Of a stretch of DNA of 64,000 nucleotides, positions 50,890-60,880 are shown piece by piece. The notes beneath the pieces were generated by a model. The model did no database searches, was not told where the DNA came from, and saw only the letters and a program-made list of their open reading frames with translations. Location of the stretch: NCBI GenBank assembly GCA_016744065.1, contig JADGFA010000001.1, forward strand, positions 116,546 through 180,545. The letters are read 5' to 3'. The position numbers and the translations under genes are program-made. Each line of letters opens with the position of its first letter. Position 1 is the first letter of the stretch. Source of the stretch: Gammaproteobacteria bacterium (GTDB lineage: Bacteria; Pseudomonadota; Gammaproteobacteria; SZUA-229).

Positions 50890-52995
50890 ATGGATAAGGC
50901 CAAATTGATAAAAATTAATAATACATGGTGGCCAGCAGTAAAAATTGCGCTAATTTATGCATTTGTGGGTAGTGTATGGATTATGGCTTCGGATCAGTTG
51001 CTGGGTTTTTCTTTTAATGATAGCGAAATGTTAATGCAACTAGGGACAGTAAAGGGCTGGTTTTATATAGTAACAACCGCTGTATTGTTATTCTGGTTGA
51101 TTCGTCGGCAGTTGCTCTATGTGAATGAAAAAGAGAAGTATAACCGTGTTCTTTTTGAAACGATAACAACCGGTCTGGTCTTATGCCGAATGAATGGAGA
51201 GTTGATTGATATAAATCGGGCTTATGCTCAGCTTTTAGGCTGCAGCGTGAAGGAGGCATTGCTCCTTAATTATTGGGATATTACGCCGCAAGAGTATGTT
51301 GAGCATGAGCAGCATCAGCTTAGTCGTCTTGGTGACACAGAACGTTATGGGCCCTATGAGAAAGAATATATCCATAAAGATGGTCATCGGATTTCAGTCT
51401 CGCTTTCTTCAACAATCCTGGAAAAAAATGGTGAGCGTTATATCTGGTCAAGTGTAGAGGATATTACTGACAGAAAGCATATGGAGCATGAGCTGCATGA
51501 AAATGCGGAGAGATTTAATAGCTGGAAGGAATCTAATTTTATTGGGATTATTCATTCCAGGGCGGATGGTGAAGTACTTGATGCCAATAATACTTTATTA
51601 AATATGCTGGGTTATTCTCATCAGGATTTACGTGATGGGGCGTTAGACTGGACCAAGTTTACACCGGCTGAATTCTTATACCTTGATGATAGGGCAATAA
51701 AAGAAGCTGGAGAAAAAGGCTATTGGACACCTTTTGAAAAGGAGTATTTTCATAAAGGAGGTAACCGGGTGCCTATTCTTATTGGTGGGTCGGCTTTTCA
51801 TAAAGGTGGGGATGAATTTATTGTCTTTATTGTCGATTTAACGGAACAAAAACAGCAGGAAGAAAAGATTCGTCGCACTCAGAAAATGGATGCATTGGGC
51901 AAACTTACCGGAGGTGTTGCCCATGATTATAACAATATGCTAGGTGTCATTATGGGTTACTCCGACCTGTTAGAGGATGCGTTGAGTAACCAGCCTGTAC
52001 TGGCTAAATATGCGCAGGAAATTCATCATGCCAGTGAGCGAGGAGCAAAATTAACTAAAAAATTATTATCATTCTCACGGCAAAGAGCACCTGAAGCTAC
52101 TTGCCTGAACCTTAATGCATTACTGAAAAATCAGCAGCTTATGCTTGAAAAAACACTGACAGCACGTATTAAGCTGGTTTTTGAGTTACTGGATAATTTA
52201 TGGTTAGTCTGGCTTGATGATGGCGATATGGAGGATGTTATCCTTAATATAAGCATTAATGCGATGCATGCTATAGAGGGTAATGGGCGGGTAACGATAC
52301 AGACAGGTAATAAGGTAATAAATCAGATAGATGCACAACAACTAGGTATTGTTCCTGGTGATTATATTTTGTTCAGTGTGACTGATACAGGTTGCGGTAT
52401 AGATGATGAAACTATGGAAAGAATTTTTGAGCCTTTCTTCTCGACTAAAGGAAAAGAGGGAACTGGGCTGGGGTTAAGTCAGGTGTATGGTTTTGTACGT
52501 AATAATGGTGGGGCAATTAATGCCTTTTCTGAATCGGGTCATGGTACTCGAATTACACTTTATTTTCCTCGATATATAAGTCAGTGCAATGAGCAATTAG
52601 CAGAAGATCGGCATATTATTGAGGTTAAAGGTAAGGAGACTATTCTCGTTGTAGATGATGAGCCGGTATTGCTTAATTTGAATAGTGAAATACTTGGTAA
52701 TCATGGATTTAATGTAATCTGCACAGAAAGTGCTAAAAATGCGTTACATATTCTTGAAACTGAAACAGTTGATTTGCTGATATCAGATATTATTATGCCA
52801 GAGATGGACGGTTATCAGCTGGCAGCAATTGTTAAAGAAAAATATTCGGGTATAAAAATTCAGCTAATGAGTGGTTTCACAGGCGATCGTGTTATGCGTA
52901 TAACAGATGAGGGATTACAGCAAAAATTATTGCTTAAACCCTTTAGTTCTCAAAACTTACTGCAACGTGTGCATGATTTATTGCATGAGGCATAG
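50890..52995 (+). CDS. Membrane hybrid sensor histidine kinase (2TM-PAS-PAS-HisKA-HATPase-REC)
   Basis: I use ATG 50890; TTG 50872 in the same frame is an alternative. The 701-residue product has two membrane segments (about 13-32 and 55-75) with a short periplasmic loop, two PAS domains (about 85-200 and 210-325), a HisKA domain with GGVAHDYNNMLGVIMGYSDLLE in recognisable form, an HATPase with DTGCGID and GTGLGLSQVYGFV, and a C-terminal receiver with VDDEP, ISDIIMPEMDGY and LLKPFS. No regulator gene with an output domain is adjacent, so its phosphorelay partner is elsewhere. The small periplasmic part suggests that sensing is in the membrane or cytoplasm through the PAS domains. Confidence 0.92.
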   Translation: MDKAKLIKINNTWWPAVKIALIYAFVGSVWIMASDQLLGFSFNDSEMLMQLGTVKGWFYIVTTAVLLFWLIRRQLLYVNEKEKYNRVLFETITTGLVLCRMNGELIDINRAYAQLLGCSVKEALLLNYWDITPQEYVEHEQHQLSRLGDTERYGPYEKEYIHKDGHRISVSLSSTILEKNGERYIWSSVEDITDRKHMEHELHENAERFNSWKESNFIGIIHSRADGEVLDANNTLLNMLGYSHQDLRDGALDWTKFTPAEFLYLDDRAIKEAGEKGYWTPFEKEYFHKGGNRVPILIGGSAFHKGGDEFIVFIVDLTEQKQQEEKIRRTQKMDALGKLTGGVAHDYNNMLGVIMGYSDLLEDALSNQPVLAKYAQEIHHASERGAKLTKKLLSFSRQRAPEATCLNLNALLKNQQLMLEKTLTARIKLVFELLDNLWLVWLDDGDMEDVILNISINAMHAIEGNGRVTIQTGNKVINQIDAQQLGIVPGDYILFSVTDTGCGIDDETMERIFEPFFSTKGKEGTGLGLSQVYGFVRNNGGAINAFSESGHGTRITLYFPRYISQCNEQLAEDRHIIEVKGKETILVVDDEPVLLNLNSEILGNHGFNVICTESAKNALHILETETVDLLISDIIMPEMDGYQLAAIVKEKYSGIKIQLMSGFTGDRVMRITDEGLQQKLLLKPFSSQNLLQRVHDLLHEA

Positions 52996-53117
52996 TTATA
53001 CTTCAGGGCAGGTATGACTTTATTCCTGAAGCATTATATTAACCAGTACGCAGCATTTTAAAATAAAGCGATGTTTCAGATGATTAAACTGGTTATATAG
53101 CTTCAAAAGACCAATAA

Positions 53118-53150
53118 ATCGTAATCAGGGTGTAACGCTCTGATTACGAT
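53118..53150. terminator. Bidirectional hairpin terminator between convergent genes
   Basis: ATCGTAATCAG (53118-53128) pairs with CTGATTACGAT (53140-53150). It lies between the converging hybrid kinase and AraC-family genes. Flanking T/A runs are short on both sides, so efficiency is uncertain. Confidence 0.65.
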
Positions 53151-53156
53151 AAAAGT

Positions 53157-54029
53157 TTAAGCTAACAGGCAATAAATACGGGTTAATAATTCATTAGGTG
53201 GTGTTTCTTTAGGGTCGTTTAAATACTCTTCAAATGGTGGGAAATCAGCTATTTCATAGTTGTTACTGGGTATCCAGTGTCCAAATAACCAGTCATAGGG
53301 CTTTTCCAGTTCAGGATAGGGGCCTTTGAATAAGATAGAAATGCATTTTCCAGCAGGAATCGTAATCTGCTCAAAAGTATTATCCAGCAACTCGGGGTCG
53401 TTAATTGTGAAGCAGGCCATTGAACGAAGCTCGTCCAGAGCCACAGATTTTAGGTCATCATAGTACAAACCAAAGGAGCGGGTATTATCATTTAATAAAT
53501 TCTGGCTGGCTGCAGCTATAAATAATTTATCAAATGTACTGCTTATACCCATATAATCGCCTTTATGCGAGTAACCGGCTAAATATATTTTATCTTGCTG
53601 TATTGTTTCAACTTTAAACATGGCTTTATTCCTCTTTTTTTCAGGTGGTAACATTGCTACGAAGGGTTCGTCATGGATACAGTTCGATTGCCTGGCGCTA
53701 CGATAAGCACCGGGAGATGTATTAAACTGTTTTGTAAAAGCACGGGTAAAGGCCTCGACGCTGCCGTATGAAAGCCCTTGCGCAATATTATGAATTGACT
53801 GATCTGTACGAATCAGGTGTATTGCGGCTTTCTGAAGCCGTAGACGTCTGACTGTTGCATTAACGGTTTCCTGCATCAATTCTCGATAAATTCGATGGAA
53901 GTGGTAGGGGGACATGCACGCAACATCGGCCAGGGTGTTAACACCTAAGTCTCCATTAATATTGTTATGGATATAATCAATAACAGAGGTCAGTCTTAGT
54001 CGGTAATTATCACCTGTGGTCTTTTTCAT
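53157..54029 (-). CDS. AraC-family regulator with GyrI-like effector domain
   Basis: The 290 residues start with two AraC helix-turn-helix motifs (about 10-110), including ADVACMSPYHFHRIYRE and the AraC signature around IAQGLSYGSVEAFTRAFTKQFNTSPGAYR. A GyrI-like small-molecule-binding domain follows (about 138-290; FKVETIQQDKIYLAGYSHKGDYMG in part and the ending PKETPPNELLTRIYCLL). This order matches SbmC/Rob-like regulators that answer to toxic organic compounds. The divergent neighbour is the tandem UvrA gene 263 bases away, so control of that gene is possible but unproven. Confidence 0.9.
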   Translation of the reverse strand: MKKTTGDNYRLRLTSVIDYIHNNINGDLGVNTLADVACMSPYHFHRIYRELMQETVNATVRRLRLQKAAIHLIRTDQSIHNIAQGLSYGSVEAFTRAFTKQFNTSPGAYRSARQSNCIHDEPFVAMLPPEKKRNKAMFKVETIQQDKIYLAGYSHKGDYMGISSTFDKLFIAAASQNLLNDNTRSFGLYYDDLKSVALDELRSMACFTINDPELLDNTFEQITIPAGKCISILFKGPYPELEKPYDWLFGHWIPSNNYEIADFPPFEEYLNDPKETPPNELLTRIYCLLA

Positions 54030-54292
54030 TTCCTGTCTCCAGATTCAGTGTGTTTATAATAGCCAGACATTATTGATAATGTTTGCGGTTTTTAAATATT
54101 TTAAATTAATACCAATCGATACTTTCATAAAATAAGTGAGCAGGATTAAATAGAAGTACCTCAAATACATTAATGCTACTGACAGTATGTTGTCAGTAGG
54201 CAGGTGGTATCCTGCAAATTTTCCATATATATAAAACCCGAATTACAGTATATTTATCTGCTGTCTAATCTAATTAATATTACTGAGTATTT

Positions 54293-57200
54293 ATGAGCAA
54301 AGAGTCAATTGTTATTAAAGGCGCTCGCCAGAATAACCTGAAAAACCTGAATCTTGAATTACCAACTAATGAACTCATTGTGGTGACAGGAGTGAGTGGT
54401 TCGGGTAAATCGACATTGGCATTTGATACTATATACGCCGAAGGACAGCGGCGTTATGTGGAAACTTTTTCGGCTTATGCTCGTCAGTTTCTTGATCGTA
54501 TGGATAAGCCTGCAGTAGACAGTATTCAGGGTATTCCCCCCGCAATAGCGATAGACCAGACAAATCCAGTGCGTACCTCTCGCTCTACTGTGGGGACGAT
54601 GACTGAGCTAAATGATTATCTAAAATTATTATTTGCCCGCATGGCACAGTTATATTGTACTGATTGTGGTCGTGAAGTGCTTTGTGATTCAGCGCAGAGT
54701 ATCGTTGATACGCTTTATAGAAATATGCCAGATAATCAGAGAATAATGATTTGTCTGCCTGTAAAAATACCGCATAATTTCACTGAAAATGAAATTGTGA
54801 AATTATTAAACCAGCAGGGCTACACCCGTATACATTCGCGTAATGGTGAATTATTAGAGGTCATCCAGGACCGATTTAAACTAACGGAAGAAAACAGAGA
54901 TCGGTTAGTCGAAGCAGTTGAAACATCCTTAAAACATGCAAATGGCCGGGTACATGTATATCCATTAGATAAAAATAAAAAAGTGGGCAAATCAGTGCGT
55001 TTTTCAAGTCACCACCATTGTCCTGATTGTGATATTGATTATGATGAACCTAGTCCGGGCTTATTTTCTTTTAATTCACCTATTGGCGCATGTGAAAGTT
55101 GTAAAGGGTTTGGGCGTATTATTGGTGTTGATTATGGTCTGGTTATTCCAGATGAATCCAGATCATTAAAAGAGGGGGCAATAAAACCCATCCAGACACC
55201 CAGTTATATTGAAGTTCAGGATGAGCTGATTGCTTTTGCTAAAAAACGCAAAATTCCAATTGATATTCCCTGGAAAAAATTAACTAAAAAACAGCAACGT
55301 TGGGTTATTGAAGGTGAAGGCGACTGGGATGAAGGCGTGTGGTTTGGCATTCAGCGGTTTTTTAAATGGCTGGAAAGCAAATCTTATAAAATGCATATTC
55401 GCGTTTTACTTTCAAAATACCGTTCATATACACCCTGTGACACCTGTGGTGGTGCAAGGTTAAAAGCGTCTGCATTATGGTGGCGGTTGGGGAGCCTGGC
55501 GTTATCAAATAGCGTAATTGATAATGAGCAGCGTTTTGTTCCACGGGGATTACATTTATCTAAAAAAGAAATAACACAGTTACCTGGATTAACGGTGCAT
55601 GATGTTATGCATTTGCCATTAAGTGAATGTGCAAACTTTTTTAAATTACTACAATTGCCAAAGGCCATTGATGAAGCTGTGCAGTTATTGTTGAGTGAAA
55701 TTCGTTCGCGCTTAAATTATCTGTTAGAAGTGGGGTTGGGATATCTAACCCTCGATCGTCAGTCGCGTACTTTAAGTGGTGGAGAGGTTCAACGTATTAA
55801 TTTGACAACAGCTCTGGGTACGTCTCTGGTTAATACATTGTTTGTGCTTGATGAACCCAGTATTGGTTTGCATCCACGGGATATTAACCGCCTGGTACAG
55901 GTGCTGCATAGATTGCGAGATGCGGGCAATACATTATTGGTTGTTGAGCATGATCCACAGGTTATGCTAGCGGCAGACCGTATATTAGATATTGGTCCAG
56001 GGCCAGGAAAGCAGGGAGGAGAGATTTGTTTTTATGGAACAGCTAAACAGTTGTTACGTGATAACAAATCGCTAACTGCAAAATATTTAACAGGTAAAAA
56101 GTCAGTAAGCCTGCCGCGTGATGAAAGTATTAAGAAAAATGATATTAATAAATATAATACGCATTCCAGTACTCAATATATTCAGATTATGGGTGCTAAT
56201 GAAAATAATTTAAAAAGCATTGATGTTGATATTCCTTTGCATCAACTGGTTTGTATAACAGGTGTGAGTGGCTCAGGAAAATCAACGTTAATGCGTGATG
56301 TTCTTTATCCATGGCTATGTAAGCATAAAGGCCAGTCAGTTGAGACCCCTGGAGCCTGTAAAAAAATAAAAGGTCATCAGTATATTGATGATGTAGTACT
56401 GGTTGATCAAAGCCCGATTGGTAAAACCACACGTTCTATACCTGCAACTTATGTGGGTGCATTTGATGCAATCCGTAAATTATTTATTGCCGAGCCTTTA
56501 TCTAAAGAACGTAAATATACACCGGGTACATTTAGTTTTAATTCGGGAAATGGCCGTTGCCCTACCTGTTCTGGTAATGGTTTTGAAATGGTTGAAATGC
56601 AGTTTTTGAGTGATGTATATATACGTTGCCCTGACTGCAATGGTAAACGTTATCGCTCTGAAATTTTACAGGTTAAATTATTGGGTGAAATTGATAAGGG
56701 CGGCGTTCAGGCAAGGTCAATTTCAGATGTTTTAGATATGACAGTGGCAGAAGCGCTGCTGTTTTTTTCGGATGAGCCAGATGTGCTCAGAACATTACAG
56801 CCCCTGGTTGATGTGGGATTGCATTATGTTCAGTTAGGGCAGGCCGTGCCAACTTTGAGCGGTGGGGAAGCACAACGACTAAAACTGGCGGGGCATTTAG
56901 CCAGGAATAAAATCAGGAAAAATAAGAGTAAAAAAGAAGCAGATAAAAAATTAACAAAAGGAACACTGTTTTTATTTGATGAGCCAACAACGGGTTTGCA
57001 TTTTGATGATATTGCAACCTTAATGAAAGCATTTCGACAATTGATTGATGCGGGTAACTCTTTACTTGTAATAGAGCATAATCTGGATGTTATTCGCAGT
57101 GCTGACTGGCTTATTGATATTGGGCCAGAAGGCGGCAATGGCGGTGGTCAGTTAATAGCCCAGGGAGCACCTCTACAAATTATTAAAGAAAGCAATTCAC

Positions 57201-59929
57201 ATACGGCTGTTGCTTTATCTGAATATGAAGCAGCACTGAATTCCTCTGTGTCTCACAGGAAAAATGGAAAATTAAATAGAGTACCTGTTAAATCGCCAGT
57301 AGCTAAAGTAAATCAGTCCATTCAAATACATAATGCCAGAGAGCACAATTTAAAAAATATTGATATTGAAATACCGCGTAATAAATTTACCGTTATTTCA
57401 GGTGTTAGTGGTAGTGGTAAAAGTACTGTTGCATTTGATATTGTTTTTGCAGAAGGTCAACGGCGTTATCTGGAGTCATTAAATGCTTATGCCAGGCAAT
57501 TTGTGCAACCGGCTTCACGTCCTGATGTTGATGCTATTCATGGTATTCCGCCTACCGTTGCTATTGAGCAGCGAACCAGCCGAGGCGGGCGTAAAAGTAC
57601 GGTGGCAACCTTAACCGAAATTTATCATTTTCTACGTTTGCTTTATGTAAAGTTGGGTACTCAATATTGCCCTGAGTGTGATGAAGCAATAGAGCCGCAG
57701 TCTTTGGATGCGATTCTGGCAATGGTACAGAAAAATTACCGTGGACGTGAGGTGACTTTACTGGCGCCACTAGTTGTCGCACGCAAAGGTATTTACAATG
57801 AACTGGCGAAATGGGCAGCTACAAAAGGCTATCAACAGCTAAGGGTTGATGGTGAATATGTATTAACCGACCCCTGGCCCAGTTTAGCTCGTTATAAAGA
57901 GCATGATATTGAGCTGCCTCTTGGCAAGTTAAAAATTGCGGCTGATAAAGAGCAGGAATGTTCCGCATTATTACAAAGGGCACTAGATGTAGGTAATGGT
58001 ATTGTTATTGTTGAACCCATTAAGAAAACAAAAAAACAAATGGGTGAAAGGTTATTTTCAACGGAGCGTGCCTGTCCGTCATGCGGTAAAGGTTTTGATG
58101 AGCTGGACCCTCGATTATTTTCCTATAACTCTAAACATGGTTGGTGTGAGTCGTGTTATGGCACAGGTGAAACGATTAGTGATTTTGATGAAGAGCAAAC
58201 AGGTGAAGAAAGTGCATGGCTTGATAATGAAGAAGGTGTTTCTACACAATGTAGAAGCTGTGAGGGGCAACGATTAAATACAACGGCACTTGCTGTTCGA
58301 TTTCGTGATTTGTCTATTGCTCAACTGGCTGCAATGTCAGTTGATGACTTGGAAAAATGGTTTGCTAAATTAAAGTTAAAAGTGAAAGAAAAAGCAATTG
58401 CCCATGATTTATTGCAGGAAATGTCGGGGCGATTAAATTTTTTGCAGCGTGTTGGTTTGAATTATTTAACACTGGACAGGTCAGCACCAACGCTAAGTGG
58501 TGGTGAGGCACAACGCATTCGCCTCGCATCACAACTAGGGTCTAATTTACAGGGCGTCTGTTACATATTAGACGAACCTACAATAGGCTTACATGCACGT
58601 GATAATCAACGCCTGATTAAAACTTTGCGCCAGATACAGCAGCAGGGTAATACTGTTTTAGTGGTTGAGCATGATGAAGATACGATTCAGGAAGCCGATT
58701 ATTTAATTGATATGGGGCCAGGTGCTGGTGTTGAAGGAGGGGAAGTTGTTGCGCACGGTACGTTAAAACAGATGATGAAAAATAAAAAGTCGTTAACAGG
58801 GCAGTTTATTGCCAGCCCCTTACGTCACCCTATGGGTAGTTTACGTGATATAGATAAACGTTCACAGTGGAAAGATCAGGGCATAAAAATTACAGGGGCG
58901 CATCAAAATAACCTGGCAAATATTGACATAAGTTTACCATTAAGAAAACTGGTTAGTGTTTCAGGTGTAAGTGGTAGTGGTAAAAGTACACTTATTCGAT
59001 CTGTTTTACACGGTAACTTAAGATCTGTTATTAATAGTCAATACGGTCGTTATAAAAAAAATGGAGTCGGCAAAAATAAAAAATTTAACTGGAAAGGCTG
59101 TAAAGACATTAAAGGCTGGGAATCAATTCAACGAATTTTAGAAGTAGACCAGACACCAATAGGCAAAACACCACGTTCCTGTCCGGCAACTTATATTGGT
59201 ATCTGGGATACAATTCGAAAGTTGTTTGCCGATACAGTTGATGCACGTTTAAAAGGCTTCAAGCCGGGACGATTTTCATTCAATGCTGGAGATGGTCGAT
59301 GTGATGCCTGTGGTGGACATGGTATGCGTAAAGTTGAAATGAATTTTCTTCCTGATGTTCGGGTGGAATGTGATGTTTGTCATGGCTGGCGTTTTAATGA
59401 TGAGACATTATCAGTGCGTTATAAAGATAAACACATTGGTGAGGTACTTGGAATGAATGTAAAAACGGCAACTGAGTACTTCTCAGCTATTCCAAAGCTT
59501 CACCATGCATTACAGTTATTACAGGATGTTGGTCTGGGTTATTTAACCCTGGGGCAGCAAAGCCCAACATTGAGTGGTGGAGAGGCGCAACGCATTAAGC
59601 TTGTAGCCGAGTTGGCAAAGGCAAACACAAGTCCAACCGCAAAAATACAGCAACATAATTTATATGTTCTGGACGAACCTACAGTGGGCTTACATATGGC
59701 CGATGTAGAGAAATTGCTACGGGTGTTACACCGTCTGGTTGATGCAGGTAACTCTGTTATTGTAATAGAGCATAATCTGGATGTTATTGCAGAGTCAGAC
59801 TGGGTTATTGATATGGGGCCGGAAGGGGGAAAACAGGGGGGTAAGGTGGTGGCTCAGGGAAGGCCACTGGATATCTGTAAACGTAAGCGCTCATTCACCG
59901 GGGCTTTTTTAAAGCCGTTAATTAATTAG
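54293..59929 (+). CDS. Tandem (single-chain dimer) UvrA-type DNA damage-binding ATPase
   Basis: The 1878 residues are two UvrA-like halves joined by a polar linker at about 985-1005. Each half has two ABC ATPase sites. In order, P-loops GVSGSGKST occur at about 33, then in each quarter, with ABC signatures LSGGEVQR or LSGGEAQR and Walker B segments such as VLDEPSIGLHPRD. Zinc-binding Cys pairs are present in both halves (for example CPDC/CESC, CPTC/CPDC, CPSC/CESC, CDAC/CDVC). Normal UvrA has about 940 residues and works as a homodimer, so this protein could be a permanent dimer. Long UvrA variants are known. It is not near uvrB or uvrC; it is probably an accessory UvrA2-like protein and not the housekeeping one. 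It may protect against DNA-binding drugs. Confidence 0.92.
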   Translation: MSKESIVIKGARQNNLKNLNLELPTNELIVVTGVSGSGKSTLAFDTIYAEGQRRYVETFSAYARQFLDRMDKPAVDSIQGIPPAIAIDQTNPVRTSRSTVGTMTELNDYLKLLFARMAQLYCTDCGREVLCDSAQSIVDTLYRNMPDNQRIMICLPVKIPHNFTENEIVKLLNQQGYTRIHSRNGELLEVIQDRFKLTEENRDRLVEAVETSLKHANGRVHVYPLDKNKKVGKSVRFSSHHHCPDCDIDYDEPSPGLFSFNSPIGACESCKGFGRIIGVDYGLVIPDESRSLKEGAIKPIQTPSYIEVQDELIAFAKKRKIPIDIPWKKLTKKQQRWVIEGEGDWDEGVWFGIQRFFKWLESKSYKMHIRVLLSKYRSYTPCDTCGGARLKASALWWRLGSLALSNSVIDNEQRFVPRGLHLSKKEITQLPGLTVHDVMHLPLSECANFFKLLQLPKAIDEAVQLLLSEIRSRLNYLLEVGLGYLTLDRQSRTLSGGEVQRINLTTALGTSLVNTLFVLDEPSIGLHPRDINRLVQVLHRLRDAGNTLLVVEHDPQVMLAADRILDIGPGPGKQGGEICFYGTAKQLLRDNKSLTAKYLTGKKSVSLPRDESIKKNDINKYNTHSSTQYIQIMGANENNLKSIDVDIPLHQLVCITGVSGSGKSTLMRDVLYPWLCKHKGQSVETPGACKKIKGHQYIDDVVLVDQSPIGKTTRSIPATYVGAFDAIRKLFIAEPLSKERKYTPGTFSFNSGNGRCPTCSGNGFEMVEMQFLSDVYIRCPDCNGKRYRSEILQVKLLGEIDKGGVQARSISDVLDMTVAEALLFFSDEPDVLRTLQPLVDVGLHYVQLGQAVPTLSGGEAQRLKLAGHLARNKIRKNKSKKEADKKLTKGTLFLFDEPTTGLHFDDIATLMKAFRQLIDAGNSLLVIEHNLDVIRSADWLIDIGPEGGNGGGQLIAQGAPLQIIKESNSHTAVALSEYEAALNSSVSHRKNGKLNRVPVKSPVAKVNQSIQIHNAREHNLKNIDIEIPRNKFTVISGVSGSGKSTVAFDIVFAEGQRRYLESLNAYARQFVQPASRPDVDAIHGIPPTVAIEQRTSRGGRKSTVATLTEIYHFLRLLYVKLGTQYCPECDEAIEPQSLDAILAMVQKNYRGREVTLLAPLVVARKGIYNELAKWAATKGYQQLRVDGEYVLTDPWPSLARYKEHDIELPLGKLKIAADKEQECSALLQRALDVGNGIVIVEPIKKTKKQMGERLFSTERACPSCGKGFDELDPRLFSYNSKHGWCESCYGTGETISDFDEEQTGEESAWLDNEEGVSTQCRSCEGQRLNTTALAVRFRDLSIAQLAAMSVDDLEKWFAKLKLKVKEKAIAHDLLQEMSGRLNFLQRVGLNYLTLDRSAPTLSGGEAQRIRLASQLGSNLQGVCYILDEPTIGLHARDNQRLIKTLRQIQQQGNTVLVVEHDEDTIQEADYLIDMGPGAGVEGGEVVAHGTLKQMMKNKKSLTGQFIASPLRHPMGSLRDIDKRSQWKDQGIKITGAHQNNLANIDISLPLRKLVSVSGVSGSGKSTLIRSVLHGNLRSVINSQYGRYKKNGVGKNKKFNWKGCKDIKGWESIQRILEVDQTPIGKTPRSCPATYIGIWDTIRKLFADTVDARLKGFKPGRFSFNAGDGRCDACGGHGMRKVEMNFLPDVRVECDVCHGWRFNDETLSVRYKDKHIGEVLGMNVKTATEYFSAIPKLHHALQLLQDVGLGYLTLGQQSPTLSGGEAQRIKLVAELAKANTSPTAKIQQHNLYVLDEPTVGLHMADVEKLLRVLHRLVDAGNSVIVIEHNLDVIAESDWVIDMGPEGGKQGGKVVAQGRPLDICKRKRSFTGAFLKPLIN

Positions 59930-60181
59930 TATTTAATAATATCTAATTATTTCAATATGTTACGGAAGGTGATCTAAATTTAGTCTGATTTTATGATAAT
60001 AGAACTCATTCATATGGGTCATAGTTTTTCTGTAGGTAATCTTTACAATATGATGTAATAACGTATTGCTGTTACTTAAAAACATATAAAAATCAACTGA
60101 TTACAGTTTTGGCGCGTATTTTGCTCTGTTACTAAATTATAAAGTTTAAGTCATCGCTATCTGTAAAATAAAGGAAGAACA

Positions 60182-60757
60182 ATGAAAAAATCAATACTAT
60201 CTATAGTGCTTTGCTTTTTATCTGTCCCTGTTGATGCTGTAGTAATTAATTTTGATACGCCTACTCTTGTTGGTGGTATTGAAAGAGTTGAACGTTATAC
60301 TGAAAGTGGTGTTGTTTTTTCAGGTGCATTTAATCATGTGGATACAGGTATTTCTGGTACGCCTTTTAACGGCACAGCATTTATGCAATATGAATCTTTT
60401 AGTAGTTTGAACTTTGGCATGTCAGATGATTCTTTAATGAATCTGGTCAGTATTGACCTGTCCGAATTAAGTTCTGGCCCCGTGTCTGTTGAATTTATAG
60501 GCCAGCTTCCTGGTTCTATTATGGTTAGCCAGACATTTACAACCGATGGTATCTTTGGCACCGGAAATGATTTTGAAACTTTTTTCTTTGATGATGTTTT
60601 TCAGGGTGTTGATTACTTTTTTGTTTCTAATGCATTTCACGGAAACCACTTTGCATTTGATAATGTAAATATTGATTCTGTTCCCCTGCCAGCCTCAGTG
60701 TGGTTATTTGTATCAGGTCTTTTGGGTTTTATGGGGTTAGCAAGACGTAAGAATTAA
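60182..60757 (+). CDS. VPLPA-CTERM sorting-signal exported protein
   Basis: The 191 residues have a signal peptide (SILSIVLCFLSVPVDA, cleavage at about 19), a beta-rich extracellular-type domain without Cys, and a C-terminal tripartite sorting tail: VPLPASVW, a hydrophobic helix LFVSGLLGFMGLA and RRKN. This is the VPLPA variant of PEP-CTERM, recognised by exosortase of the Epsh/Xrt family, usually with exopolysaccharide production. No exosortase gene is in the window. AAAGGAAG lies upstream of the ATG. The ligand or surface role is unknown. Confidence 0.88.
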   Translation: MKKSILSIVLCFLSVPVDAVVINFDTPTLVGGIERVERYTESGVVFSGAFNHVDTGISGTPFNGTAFMQYESFSSLNFGMSDDSLMNLVSIDLSELSSGPVSVEFIGQLPGSIMVSQTFTTDGIFGTGNDFETFFFDDVFQGVDYFFVSNAFHGNHFAFDNVNIDSVPLPASVWLFVSGLLGFMGLARRKN

Positions 60758-60774
60758 CTTAAACCTTGTTGAGC

Positions 60775-60812
60775 AGAAAAATAACCGCTTGTATTAAGCC
60801 GGTTATTTTTCT
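60775..60812. terminator. Bidirectional terminator between VPLPA-CTERM and RND genes
   Basis: AGAAAAATAACCG (60775-60787) pairs with CGGTTATTTTTCT (60800-60812) through 13 base pairs, with a short CTT/AAG extension inside. A/T runs at both ends of the stem supply a U-tract in either direction, which suits the two converging genes. Confidence 0.85.
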
Positions 60813-60880
60813 GTAGTAATCGTTTTTCTATATGAGTATCATCCCAGTTTCATATTGTAGAGTGCTTGTAAGCTTATCGG

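Noticed and set aside
48454..50900. Genomic island inserted at tRNA-Ser
   Set aside because: Fic and AT-rich DNA follow the tRNA, but I found no integrase and no repeat of the tRNA 3' end.
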